From NCBI RefSeq assembly GCF_027594545.1, contig NZ_CP115160.1:4752081-4816080 (forward strand): DNA of 64,000 nt, written 5' to 3'. Positions 25,767-35,452 of the stretch are shown piece after piece; positions within the stretch are counted from its first letter, which is position 1; the number at the start of each line of letters is the position of its first letter. This DNA comes from Algoriphagus sp. TR-M9. GTDB lineage: Bacteria > Bacteroidota > Bacteroidia > Cytophagales > Cyclobacteriaceae. A program made the position numbers and the translations under genes. The notes beneath the pieces are model-generated. The model searched no databases, was not told the DNA's origin, and saw only the letters and a program-made list of their open reading frames with translations.

Positions 25767-28700
25767 ATGAGGCAAAGTTTACTTAAAAGTTTGATGGCGC
25801 TGATTCTGCTGATTACAGTCGGAATGGGAGTGTCCCAAGCACAGGTAACCACCAGTTCGGTAGTAGGACAAGTGGTGGATTCACAGGGCGAGCCACTTCC
25901 CGGAGCAAATATTGTGGCAATGCACGAGCCTTCAGGGACTCGGTATGGAGCGGTATCCAATCTGGATGGACGCTATACTATTCCTAATATGAGAATCGGA
26001 GGGCCGTACACCGTGCAGGTGAGTTTCATTGGCTTCGAAACGGTAAATTATACCGGAATGGTTTTGAAACTGGGTGAGCCATATACCTTGAATACTACGC
26101 TTTCTGATGATAGTACTGAGTTGGGCGAAGTGGTGATCACAGGTAGTAGAACTGGGGAATTGGAATCCAATAAAACAGGTACTTCCACCAGTATTTCCAA
26201 TAAGCAATTGACCGAATTGCCGCAAATCAATAGAAGTATCACCGAATTCACCAGATTGACACCTCAGGCAAACGGAACTTCCTTTGCAGGTAGAGATGCC
26301 AGATATAACAACCTTCAGGTCGATGGTGCTAATTTTAACAATGGCTTTGGCTTGAGTAGTAACCCACTTCCAGGTGGTAATTCTCAGCCGATTTCTTTGG
26401 ATGCCATCGAGCAAATTTCTGTAAACATTGCTCCCTTTGACGTTACACAGTCTGGTTTTACCGGTGCAGGAATCAATGCTGTGACTAGATCAGGTACCAA
26501 CACCTTTACTGGATCAGCTTATTATTTCACTAAAAACCAAGACCTACAAGGAAACAAAATCGGAGATAGTGAACTTGAAAAAGTCGATGCCGCTACCAAG
26601 AACTTTGGTTTTAGACTGGGTGGGCCAATTATTAAAAACAAATTGTTCTTCTTTGTCAATGCTGAAAGAGAAGTAAATACAGGAGCAAACGCATCTGGTG
26701 CCAACCTGTGGAGAGCTTCTACTGATGGAGTTTCAGACCCTGATAATAACATCGCCAGAACAAGTGTAGATGACCTTGAGGCAGTAAGAAATCACTTGAT
26801 TAACGTTTGGGATTACGATCCAGGAAGATACCAGGGCTATGCCAATGAAGCCGAGCAGGCAAGTACAAAATTCCTAGCGAGAATAGACTGGAATATCTCA
26901 GACAAGCATAAACTTGCTGTCCGATACAATCAGGTGGTGGGTACTTCTCCACAGACTACCAATGGTACTTCCGGACCTAGACCTAGAACACCATTCCCAG
27001 CTGGACAAAGAGTAGGTCCTAACTCCATTTCATTCGAAAATGCTAATTATGGATTTGAGAATACCGTAAGGTCCTTGACTGCTGAATTGAACTCATATTT
27101 CAGCCCAAGTGTATCCAACCAGTTTATCGCTACTTATTCTAAGATCCAAGATACCCGTACCACTCCAAGTGATGTATTGTTCCCATTTGTGGATATCTGG
27201 GATGGCCAGGGTATGGTGGACGATGGAGAAGGTAATATGGTTAAGGATTTTGGCAGCATGAACTATATGAGCTTTGGTACTGAGCTTTTCTCCTTCAATA
27301 ACGATGTGGTAAACGATAACTTCTCTTTTATCAATAACCTGACTTATATCAATGGACAGCATACTATTACTGCAGGAGCTGCATTTGAATTGCAGAAGTT
27401 TGGTAATTCATACGTGAGGCTAGGTACTTCTTATTACAGATATGCTTCTGTGGAGGACTTTTTGACTACAGGTACTGCCAATGAAGTAGCACCAACCATG
27501 TTTGGTCTTACTTACCCATATGAAGGGCAAGAGACTTACTCCAGAGTGAACTTCGGTTTAGCCTCGCTTTATGCACAGGATAAATATGCAGTGAATGAGA
27601 AATTGACATTGACCCTAGGCCTGAGAGCTGAATTGCCAATGTATCTCAATGACCTGACTGCAAATCCTTCCATCAATGAGATCACCCTTCTTGACAGTGA
27701 TTACAATCCGAAAAATTATGATTCTGGCAGCTGGCCAAAATCTAGAGTAATGCTTTCTCCAAGATTTGGATTCAACTATGATGTAATGGGAGACAGAAGC
27801 TTGATCCTTAGAGGTGGTACGGGAGTGTTCTCTGGTCGAGTACCTTTTGTGTGGTTGACCAATATGCCTACCAATGCTGGTGTGCTTCAGAATAACGTAG
27901 AGCCTCAAAGTTATGAGCAAGTGGAAGGATGGATAGGAAACGTGACTTTCCAGCCTGAGCAATATTATTACCTGAATAACCCTCCCGCAGGAGCTGAAGA
28001 TGTATTCATCAAGAGCCCGGAAGAAGGTGCCCCAAGTTCATTTGCTTTGGTAGATGATGAATTCAAAATGCCGATGGTTTGGAGATCCTCTTTGGGTGCA
28101 GACTATCAAATTGGAGACTCTCCGTTTATGTTGACGGCGGATCTACTTTATACCAGAGATATCAATGGTGTGTTCCAGTTTGGAGCAAACAGGGACATCT
28201 CTCCTGACCGCATGAACTCTAATGGTGATGACAGAGAAGTAGTACTTCCTGGAAACAGCGTTGCCTACAATCCTGTGATGGGTGCAAATAACGCCACCAT
28301 TCTGACCAACACCAATGTGAAAGGCCATGCTTTCAGTTCTACTTTGGGAGTTAGTGTTTTAGAAACTGCTGGTCTATCTGGTAGCATTTTCTACACCTAC
28401 TCTGCAGCGAAAGAAGTAAGCTCAAACTCTGGATCCAATGCTTCTTCAGCTTGGGGTGCTTCTCCAAATATTAATAGCCCGAATGATCAGAGATTACATA
28501 TATCTGACTTTGCACTGCCTCATAGATTGGTGGCAAATATGTCTTATAGAGTAGAGTATGGAAATCACTTTGCTACTACCCTTGGCGTATATTACACTGG
28601 CGGATCTCAAGGTAGATTCTCCTATTCCTATGGAAATGATCTAAATGGAGACGGTGTCAATGCAGACCTGATCTACTTACCGGCAAACTCTGCAGAGATC

Positions 28701-29144
28701 AACTTTGTGGATATCGAGGATGATGGCGTGGTTCAATTCACTGCTGAGCAGCAAAGAACTGCTTTTGATCAGTACGTTGCCAATAATGATCTAGAGCAAT
28801 ACAGAGGAGATTACATCCCAAGAAATGGACTGGTAATGCCTTGGTTAAGTAGATTCGACATCAGAGTGCTACAGGACGTATTCACTAACATAGGTGAGCG
28901 TAGAAATACCCTACAGTTGAGCTTGGACATTGTCAACTTTGGCAACTTGCTAAACAAAGACTGGGGTATCCAGCAGACTTTGAATGGAGCGCAAAACCTT
29001 TTGGAGCGTGCAAGTGCTGTGAGTGCAGATCCTAATTTCCAGATGACCACCGTTTCTGGACAGTTGCCAACTTCACCATTTAGAAATGTAACCAGCTACT
29101 CTACCACCTGGAGCATGCAGTTTGGATTAAGATATATTTTCTAA
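25767..29144 (+). CDS. TonB-dependent receptor, Oar-like, with CarboxypepD_reg-like N-terminal domain
   Basis: 1125 residues. Signal peptide (MGVSQA then QVTTSS), a carboxypeptidase-regulatory-like domain (about 30-115, VVGQVVDSQGEPLPGANIVA ... GRYTIPNMRIGGPYTV), then a plug domain (LGEVVITGSRTG, GRDARYNNLQVDGANFN) and a large beta-barrel to the C terminus (QFGLRYIF ending in Phe). The missing SusC features and the length fit the Oar/OmpA-like group rather than a SusC/SusD pair; no susD is adjacent. Ligand unknown. Own terminator downstream. Confidence 0.9.
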   Translation: MRQSLLKSLMALILLITVGMGVSQAQVTTSSVVGQVVDSQGEPLPGANIVAMHEPSGTRYGAVSNLDGRYTIPNMRIGGPYTVQVSFIGFETVNYTGMVLKLGEPYTLNTTLSDDSTELGEVVITGSRTGELESNKTGTSTSISNKQLTELPQINRSITEFTRLTPQANGTSFAGRDARYNNLQVDGANFNNGFGLSSNPLPGGNSQPISLDAIEQISVNIAPFDVTQSGFTGAGINAVTRSGTNTFTGSAYYFTKNQDLQGNKIGDSELEKVDAATKNFGFRLGGPIIKNKLFFFVNAEREVNTGANASGANLWRASTDGVSDPDNNIARTSVDDLEAVRNHLINVWDYDPGRYQGYANEAEQASTKFLARIDWNISDKHKLAVRYNQVVGTSPQTTNGTSGPRPRTPFPAGQRVGPNSISFENANYGFENTVRSLTAELNSYFSPSVSNQFIATYSKIQDTRTTPSDVLFPFVDIWDGQGMVDDGEGNMVKDFGSMNYMSFGTELFSFNNDVVNDNFSFINNLTYINGQHTITAGAAFELQKFGNSYVRLGTSYYRYASVEDFLTTGTANEVAPTMFGLTYPYEGQETYSRVNFGLASLYAQDKYAVNEKLTLTLGLRAELPMYLNDLTANPSINEITLLDSDYNPKNYDSGSWPKSRVMLSPRFGFNYDVMGDRSLILRGGTGVFSGRVPFVWLTNMPTNAGVLQNNVEPQSYEQVEGWIGNVTFQPEQYYYLNNPPAGAEDVFIKSPEEGAPSSFALVDDEFKMPMVWRSSLGADYQIGDSPFMLTADLLYTRDINGVFQFGANRDISPDRMNSNGDDREVVLPGNSVAYNPVMGANNATILTNTNVKGHAFSSTLGVSVLETAGLSGSIFYTYSAAKEVSSNSGSNASSAWGASPNINSPNDQRLHISDFALPHRLVANMSYRVEYGNHFATTLGVYYTGGSQGRFSYSYGNDLNGDGVNADLIYLPANSAEINFVDIEDDGVVQFTAEQQRTAFDQYVANNDLEQYRGDYIPRNGLVMPWLSRFDIRVLQDVFTNIGERRNTLQLSLDIVNFGNLLNKDWGIQQTLNGAQNLLERASAVSADPNFQMTTVSGQLPTSPFRNVTSYSTTWSMQFGLRYIF

Positions 29145-29166
29145 TAGATCAATCTGATAATTTACT

Positions 29167-29197
29167 AAAGCGCCTCATTACCGGGGCGCTTTTTTTG
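29167..29197 (+). terminator. Rho-independent terminator after TonB receptor gene
   Basis: AAAGCGCC pairs with GGCGCTTT over a short loop and is followed by a T run. Confidence 0.8.
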
Positions 29198-29246
29198 TTT
29201 TATTCTAGGCTTATGTGCATTTTTAACGATATAAAATTTTATGATT

Positions 29247-30311
29247 ATGAAGAAAAGCTTACTGTTTTGTATCCTTGTTTTAGCTAGTGTTTCTCAGACT
29301 TTCGCTCAGGTGGACTCCCTTTTGTTGAGTAATGGTAATTTGATCGTAGGGGAAATCAAATCTATGGATCAAGGAGTGTTGACTATGGAAACGGACTATA
29401 GTGACTCTGATTTTAAAATCACCTGGGGTGAAATCCGTGCTATCGCCTCTCAAACCAACTTCCTGATTACACTTAGTTCAGGGAGGAGATTCAACGGGAA
29501 GCTGAACTCCGTGGATTCTGCAAATATTCGGATTGACTATTATGACCCGGTCAGGGTCTTGAAACTGAAAAAGGAAGAAATAGCAGAGAAAGAGACAGAC
29601 CTAACCGAGATCGTACCAATCGCCACGGTGGTTTATCTGAATGCCGTGGATGAAGGATTTTGGAGTAGATTATCCGCTAATTTTGATATAGGCTGGAGCT
29701 TGACCAAAGCTAACAACTTGCAGCAATTCAACATCCGAAGTGGACTGGGCTATCTGGCAGACCGCTGGAAAGCATCCGCAAACCTGAATTCCATACGCTC
29801 TACCCAGGACGAGGTGGACGATATCAAGCGTACGGATGGTAATGCGAGTTTCAATTACTTCCTGCCAAAAGATTGGTTTTTGCTCTATAATCTCACTTAC
29901 CTCTCCAATACAGAACAGCTGATCAGAAGCCGGGTAGGTAATCAGATAGGTTTGGGTAAGTATGTCATTCATACCAATAAAACGTACTTCGGTTTTCAGA
30001 CCGGTATCAACTTAAACACGGAATCTTACTTTGATGATACGCCTTCACGTAATTCCGGTGAAGCATTGATAGGGACCCAGTTAAACCTGTATGACATTGG
30101 TGACCTTAACCTATTGACCACATTGACGGCTTACCCTTCCTTGACAGAAAGCGGACGATTCAGGACGGATTTTAGCTTGGATGTGAAGTATGATTTCCTC
30201 GATGATTTCTACATCAAAGTGGGAACTACGATGAACTATGACAATCAGCCGATTGAAGGAGCAACCAAGCTGGATTACGTTTTCCAGACTACTGTAGGCT
30301 GGGAGTTATAA
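29247..30311 (+). CDS. DUF481 outer-membrane protein
   Basis: 354 residues from ATG 29247 (a second ATG two codons upstream is possible). Signal peptide (VSQTFA then QVDS). Residues 25-110 form a small beta domain (LSNGNLIVGEIKSMDQG, LSSGRRFNGKLNSVDSANI); the rest is a DUF481 beta-barrel of alternating strands (YDIGDLNLLTTLTAYPSL, SLDVKYDFLDDFYIKVG, ending QTTVGWEL). DUF481 proteins include the salt-induced YdiY type; function unproven. Likely monocistronic between two terminators. Confidence 0.8.
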   Translation: MKKSLLFCILVLASVSQTFAQVDSLLLSNGNLIVGEIKSMDQGVLTMETDYSDSDFKITWGEIRAIASQTNFLITLSSGRRFNGKLNSVDSANIRIDYYDPVRVLKLKKEEIAEKETDLTEIVPIATVVYLNAVDEGFWSRLSANFDIGWSLTKANNLQQFNIRSGLGYLADRWKASANLNSIRSTQDEVDDIKRTDGNASFNYFLPKDWFLLYNLTYLSNTEQLIRSRVGNQIGLGKYVIHTNKTYFGFQTGINLNTESYFDDTPSRNSGEALIGTQLNLYDIGDLNLLTTLTAYPSLTESGRFRTDFSLDVKYDFLDDFYIKVGTTMNYDNQPIEGATKLDYVFQTTVGWEL

Positions 30312-30334
30312 CTTCAATTTAATCTAAAAATTAA

Positions 30335-30367
30335 AAAGCCTCGGGATCTAGTTGAGACCGGGGCTTT
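30335..30367 (+). terminator. Terminator-like hairpin after DUF481 gene
   Basis: A 10-bp stem AAAGCCTCGG/CCGGGGCTTT (one G-U pair) 23 bp after the stop; the T run is short (TTT then GGTG), so efficiency is uncertain. Confidence 0.55.
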
Positions 30368-30504
30368 GGTGTTTCTTAGGTATCCTACATTTCCTCCATT
30401 GATAGGGAAGATTTGCCATCAGTATGTTTTCTTTATTTTTTCTTGGCAGACTAAGTTAATTTTGATTTGGAGAACAAATAAACTGGACAAACGGTTGAGT
30501 GATA

Positions 30505-31290
30505 ATGTTGTATTATAAAAAGTATGAACTGGGCCAAGAGAAAGACTGGGTGGTGTTTGTGCATGGTGCAGGAGGCTCATCTGCCGTTTGGTTTAAGCAG
30601 CTGAGAGACTTCAAAGAGCAGTATAATCTTTTACTGATAGACCTGAGAGGACATGGCAAATCATCAGATTTTCCAATCAGTATGACTAACAAGGACTATA
30701 CTTTTGAGGCTGTCACCAGAGATATTATTGAGGTGTTGGATTATGAAAGCATAGGGTCAGCCCACTTTGCCGGTGTTTCCTTAGGTACCATTATAGTTCG
30801 GCAGCTGGCCGAGCTGCAGCCGGATAGAGTTCGGTCTCTGATCATGGCCGGTGCGGTGACCAGATTGACTACTCAGTCCAGGGTTTTGGTGTTTCTAGGC
30901 AATACCTTTAAGCGAGTGATACCATACATGTGGCTTTACAGCTTGTTTGCCTTTGTCATTATGCCGAGAAAGCATCATTCCGAATCCAGAAATTTGTTTA
31001 TCCGGGAAGCCAAAAAGCTTTGCCAAAAGGAATTTATACGCTGGTTTAAACTAACCAAGGATATTAATCCCCTACTCAGATACTTTAAGGAATCCGACTT
31101 GGGAATACCTACCTTGTATGTGATGGGAGATCAGGATGTGATGTTTTTGGAGCCGGTAAAAAGAATCATAGAAGTACATAAAAACTCAGTATTAACAATA
31201 TTAAAGAAATGTGGACATGTGGTGAATGTGGAGCAGCCTCTGGAGTTTAACCGACATTCACTAGCCTTTCTACAAAGCCAATCCCTATAG
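30505..31290 (+). CDS. Alpha/beta hydrolase
   Basis: 261 residues from ATG 30505 (a GTG two codons upstream is possible). Oxyanion-loop HGAGGSS, then LIDLRGHGKSS, nucleophile elbow GVSLGTI (Ser in G-x-S-x-G), acid in VMGDQDVMF and His in KKCGHVVNVEQP. All catalytic-triad positions are present. A central insertion with a hydrophobic run (VFLGNTFKRVIPYMWLYSLFAFVIMP) forms the cap. Soluble, cytoplasmic. It precedes the efflux operon by 15 bp and could be cotranscribed with it. Substrate unknown. Confidence 0.87.
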   Translation: MLYYKKYELGQEKDWVVFVHGAGGSSAVWFKQLRDFKEQYNLLLIDLRGHGKSSDFPISMTNKDYTFEAVTRDIIEVLDYESIGSAHFAGVSLGTIIVRQLAELQPDRVRSLIMAGAVTRLTTQSRVLVFLGNTFKRVIPYMWLYSLFAFVIMPRKHHSESRNLFIREAKKLCQKEFIRWFKLTKDINPLLRYFKESDLGIPTLYVMGDQDVMFLEPVKRIIEVHKNSVLTILKKCGHVVNVEQPLEFNRHSLAFLQSQSL

Positions 31291-31305
31291 CTCTTACTTT
31301 TCTAT

Positions 31306-32388
31306 ATGAACAAGCAAACCAAGACCATATTGATTATCGCGGTGATTCTGGTAGCAGCATTTGCCTTTATTTACCCAAGATTGGATACCAGAAAATCCAA
31401 TGAGTCTGGCGTAGTGGCCAATGGAGCTGGTCCAGGTACTCCTGCCGCCATTCCTGTCAAAGTGGTGAAGCTACAGCGCGAAACCTTGAGAAACCAGCTC
31501 TCCATTACCGGAACTATTCTGCCCAATGAATCCGTGGATCTTCGCTCGGAGATTTCAGGATTAGTCACCAAAATCGCCTTCAAAGAAGGGGAGTATGTCA
31601 CTAAAGGAACCCCACTGGTGTACCTGAATGATGACGAACTTCAGGCTCAATACCAGCGATTAGAGTACACGCAGAAGCTTTTCGAATCTCAAGAAAACAG
31701 GCAAAAGCAACTATTGGCCCGAGAGGCTATCAGCCAGGAGGAGTACGATATCATTTTGAATGAATACAATACCACACTTTCGGACCTGAAGCTGGTGGAG
31801 GCTCAGCTATCGAAGACGGTAATCCGAGCTCCTTTCAACGGGATTTTGGGTTTGCGTCAGATCAGTGAAGGTTCGGTGATCGGCACCAGCGATGTGATTG
31901 CCAATTTTGTGAATATTGATCCGATCAAGATAGAATTTTCCATTCCGGAACGCTATGCCAATCAGGTGACGGTAGGTTCTCCCATTTTCTTTACCAATGA
32001 ATCCTCTCCCGAGGAAGTGGAGGGAACGGTTTATGCTTTTGAGCCACAGATTGATGCTGCCACCAGAACGCTGAAACTGCGGGCTCAAAGCCCAAATAAA
32101 GGCGGAAAGTTCCTGCCGGGCATGTTTGTAAGAATCCGCTTTGTACTGGAGGTAACAGAAGATGCACTGATGGTGCCATCTGAGTCTGTCATTCCAGAGT
32201 TGCAAGGATATAAGGTTTTTGTAGTTGGTGCTGATAGCAAAGCCATGGAGCGCACCGTGGAAATCGGCACTCGTACAGATACGCACGTACAGATCACCTC
32301 TGGTCTGGAAGTCGGAGATCTGGTTCTCACCACTGGTGTGTTACAAGCAAGTACAGGTACTCCTGTAGAGTTCACCCAAATCAACTAA
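31306..32388 (+). CDS. RND efflux periplasmic adaptor (membrane fusion protein)
   Basis: 360 residues. N-terminal membrane anchor (ILIIAVILVAAFAFIYP), barrel-sandwich halves (SVDLRSEISGLVTKIAFKEG and IRAPFNGILGLRQISEGSVI) around an alpha-helical hairpin (about 110-165), then beta-barrel and membrane-proximal domains (GTVYAFEPQIDAATRTLKLRA, LPGMFVRIRF). This is the HlyD/AcrA type. It forms the tripartite pump with the next two genes; the pump gene begins 1 bp after its stop. Confidence 0.92.
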   Translation: MNKQTKTILIIAVILVAAFAFIYPRLDTRKSNESGVVANGAGPGTPAAIPVKVVKLQRETLRNQLSITGTILPNESVDLRSEISGLVTKIAFKEGEYVTKGTPLVYLNDDELQAQYQRLEYTQKLFESQENRQKQLLAREAISQEEYDIILNEYNTTLSDLKLVEAQLSKTVIRAPFNGILGLRQISEGSVIGTSDVIANFVNIDPIKIEFSIPERYANQVTVGSPIFFTNESSPEEVEGTVYAFEPQIDAATRTLKLRAQSPNKGGKFLPGMFVRIRFVLEVTEDALMVPSESVIPELQGYKVFVVGADSKAMERTVEIGTRTDTHVQITSGLEVGDLVLTTGVLQASTGTPVEFTQIN

Positions 32389-32389
32389 A

Positions 32390-35300
32390 ATGGCGAGTTT
32401 ATCGAATGTAAGTATCAACCGACCGGTATTGGCTATCGTGATGTCTTTGGTCATCATGCTATTCGGTGCCATAGGGATATCGCTTTTGGGAATCAGAGAA
32501 TTTCCCAGCGTGGACCCTCCGGTGATCAATGTAAGAACTACCTATGTCGGTGCCAACGCTGATGTAATAGAAGCCCAGATCACCGAACCTCTCGAGGAGG
32601 CGATTAACGGTATTCAGGGGATTAAATCCCTGACATCAACCAGTAATGACGGAAGTAGTAGCATCACCGTGGAGTTTGACGTGGGAGCAGATCTGGAGGC
32701 AGCTGCCAATGACGTAAGGGACAAAGTATCCGGTGCTCAGCGAAACCTTCCCCCTGATGCTGAACCTCCGGTGGTGTCCAAAGCCGATGCTGACTCAGAA
32801 CCCATCGTCTTCCTGAATGTAAAAAGTGATGAACGAAGCCTCTTGGATCTCTCAGATATTGCAGAGAATATTTTTAAAGAGAGGCTGCAAACTATACCCG
32901 GAGTAAGCCGGGTACAGATTTGGGGAGAAAAAGAATACTCCATCCGACTGCGGATGGACCCTCTGAAAATGGCATCCTATGGGGTGACCCCGCTAGATGT
33001 ACTATCCAAAGTGCAGAGTGAGAATGTAGAATTGCCCTCAGGTAAAATTGAAGGGGAGACCATTGAGCTATCCGTCCGTACCAAGAGTAGATTGAGTACA
33101 CCTCAGGAGTTCAATGACCTCATTATCAAAGAAGATCAAAATAATATTGTCCGCTTCCAGGATGTGGGCACAGCAGAGTTGGCAGCGCTCAATGAGCGAA
33201 GTATCCTGAAAAGGGATGGCGTGCCCATGGTCGGAGTGGTGTTGGTGCCGCTACCAGGCTCTAACAGTATTGAGATTGCAGATGAATTCTACAGACGATT
33301 GGAGTTTATCGAGAAGGACCTTCCCGAAGATGTAGGATTGGAAATCGGCTTTGACAAGACCAGTTACATCCGAAGTTCCATCTCTGAAGTGCAAGAAACC
33401 ATCATCACGGCCTTCGTTTTGGTGGTGGCGATTATCTTTCTCTTTTTGAGGGACTGGCGAACTACTTTCATACCGGTACTGACTATTCCTATTTCTTTGA
33501 TTGGGGTATTCTTTGTCATGTATTTAATGGGCTTTTCCATTAATGTGCTCACTCTGCTGGGGATTGTACTATCGATTGGTCTAGTCGTCGATGATGCCAT
33601 CGTGGTTCTAGAAAATATTTATTCCCGTATTGAAAAAGGAGAAAATCCCCAAGAAGCCGCTGCAAAAGGAGCTGAAGAGATATTTTTTGCTGTAATCGCT
33701 ACTACGGTAGCTTTGGCAGCGGTATTTCTTCCTGTGATTTTCTTGACTGGTACCACCGGTCGTTTGTTCCGGGAATTTGGGATAGTAGTAGCAGGGGCAG
33801 TGATTATATCTTCCTTCGTGGCCTTGACCATGACTCCTATGCTTAGCTCTAAATTTCTGAAGAAAAGAGAAAAGCATAACCGCTTTTATAATTTCACCGA
33901 GCCGGGGTTTGTATGGATCAATAACAAGTATGACCGTGCACTTTCTTGGTTTATGCAGTTTCGTTGGGTAGCCTTTGCCCTGGTGGCAATTATGGGCTTT
34001 GGCATCTACTGGTTGTTCAACACCATTCCTACCGAGCTGGCGCCTACAGAGGATAGAGGAGAGATTGTAATCCGGATGAGTGGACCAGAGGGAGCTACAT
34101 TTAGCTACATGGACCGTGTAATTGACCAGATGGTAGAAGATTTCAAGACTGAGTATACCAAAGATGAGGTGAAAGGGATGGTATCAGTGACCTCTCCTGG
34201 GTTTGGTTCCTCAAGCACCAATTCCGGTTTTATGAGATTTATACTGACCGACGCCGAAAAACGAGAGAAGTCCCAGGGCGAGTATTTCAATGAGATCAAT
34301 CAAAAGCTCAAGAAATACACAGGAGTGAAAGCCTTTGCTTCACAGGCTCAGTCTATTGGTAACAGCCGTGGGGGCCTACCTGTACAGTATGTATTGCAAG
34401 CGCCAACTTTGGATAAGCTGAAGGAGGTAATCCCTACCTTCATGGCTGAGGTAGGCAAAAGCCCCGTGTTTATTTTTTCCGATATCAACCTGAAATTCAC
34501 TAAGCCAGAACTGGAAATTGAGATTGACCGTGAAAAAGCACGAAATATCGGTGTTTCTATTCAGGAGATAGCCAGGACTTTACAGCTATCCTATTCAGGG
34601 CAGCGTTTTGCCTATTTCATCAGAAACGGAAAGCAATACCAGGTGGTGGGTGAAATGCGACTGGAAGACCGTAATGAGCCGGTGAATTTGAGGATGCTTT
34701 ATGTACGCGCTGAAAACGGCTCTCTGGTTCAGTTGGATAATTTGGTAACGGTGACAGAGAAGAGTACCCCTCCTCAGCTATACAGATTTAATCGATTTGT
34801 GGCAGGAACTGTGTCAGCCAACCTGGCCGAAGGATATACCATAGGCGATGGCCTGGAAGAAATGGACCGGATCGCTGCAGAAGTATTGGATGAATCCTTC
34901 ACCACAGATGTTTCTGGACCATCCAAGGAATTCCGTGAAAGCTCCAATAGCTTACTATTCGCATTTTTGTTTGCTTTGGTATTGATTTATCTCGTGCTTT
35001 CTGCACAGTTTGAGAGCTTCTTGGATCCGCTTACCATTATGTTTACCGTGCCGCTGGCATTATTTGGAGCATTGTTTACGCTGTGGTTATTTGGATTTAC
35101 CCTGAATATATTCAGTCAGATCGGCATTATTATGCTCATAGGACTGGTGACCAAAAACGGCATCCTAATCGTGGAATTTGCTAATCAGAGAAAAGCCACA
35201 GGTATGTCTATCCATGAGGCCATTTATGGTGCAGCTGTGGCTAGATTCAGACCTATTTTGATGACAAGTTTATCCACTATCCTAGGTATACTCCCTATAG

Positions 35301-35452
35301 CATTGGGACTTGGGGCCGGTGCAGAAAGCAGGGTGCCAATGGGAGCGGCAGTAATTGGAGGATTGGCTTTTGCCACGATATTGACATTATTTGTGATCCC
35401 TGCTATTTATACTTATCTCACTTCCAAAGAAGGAAGATTAGCTAGAATTTAA
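32390..35452 (+). CDS. RND efflux pump, inner-membrane permease
   Basis: 1020 residues, the usual AcrB/MexB size. The first helix is in VLAIVMSLVIMLFGAIGISLL; two large periplasmic loops follow TM1 and TM7. The proton-relay motif GLVVDDAIVVLENIY is intact with its paired aspartates, and the TM10-11 region has TKNGILIVEFANQ and MTSLSTILGILPIAL. It belongs to the hydrophobe/amphiphile efflux group (HAE1-like) rather than to the heavy-metal type. Proton-driven export of drugs or metabolites; substrate unknown. Stop and the next start share one base (TAATG). Confidence 0.94.
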   Translation: MASLSNVSINRPVLAIVMSLVIMLFGAIGISLLGIREFPSVDPPVINVRTTYVGANADVIEAQITEPLEEAINGIQGIKSLTSTSNDGSSSITVEFDVGADLEAAANDVRDKVSGAQRNLPPDAEPPVVSKADADSEPIVFLNVKSDERSLLDLSDIAENIFKERLQTIPGVSRVQIWGEKEYSIRLRMDPLKMASYGVTPLDVLSKVQSENVELPSGKIEGETIELSVRTKSRLSTPQEFNDLIIKEDQNNIVRFQDVGTAELAALNERSILKRDGVPMVGVVLVPLPGSNSIEIADEFYRRLEFIEKDLPEDVGLEIGFDKTSYIRSSISEVQETIITAFVLVVAIIFLFLRDWRTTFIPVLTIPISLIGVFFVMYLMGFSINVLTLLGIVLSIGLVVDDAIVVLENIYSRIEKGENPQEAAAKGAEEIFFAVIATTVALAAVFLPVIFLTGTTGRLFREFGIVVAGAVIISSFVALTMTPMLSSKFLKKREKHNRFYNFTEPGFVWINNKYDRALSWFMQFRWVAFALVAIMGFGIYWLFNTIPTELAPTEDRGEIVIRMSGPEGATFSYMDRVIDQMVEDFKTEYTKDEVKGMVSVTSPGFGSSSTNSGFMRFILTDAEKREKSQGEYFNEINQKLKKYTGVKAFASQAQSIGNSRGGLPVQYVLQAPTLDKLKEVIPTFMAEVGKSPVFIFSDINLKFTKPELEIEIDREKARNIGVSIQEIARTLQLSYSGQRFAYFIRNGKQYQVVGEMRLEDRNEPVNLRMLYVRAENGSLVQLDNLVTVTEKSTPPQLYRFNRFVAGTVSANLAEGYTIGDGLEEMDRIAAEVLDESFTTDVSGPSKEFRESSNSLLFAFLFALVLIYLVLSAQFESFLDPLTIMFTVPLALFGALFTLWLFGFTLNIFSQIGIIMLIGLVTKNGILIVEFANQRKATGMSIHEAIYGAAVARFRPILMTSLSTILGILPIALGLGAGAESRVPMGAAVIGGLAFATILTLFVIPAIYTYLTSKEGRLARI

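Noticed and set aside
25562..25786. 74-codon open frame upstream of the TonB receptor
   Set aside because: Overlaps the receptor start, lacks coding character and covers the likely promoter.
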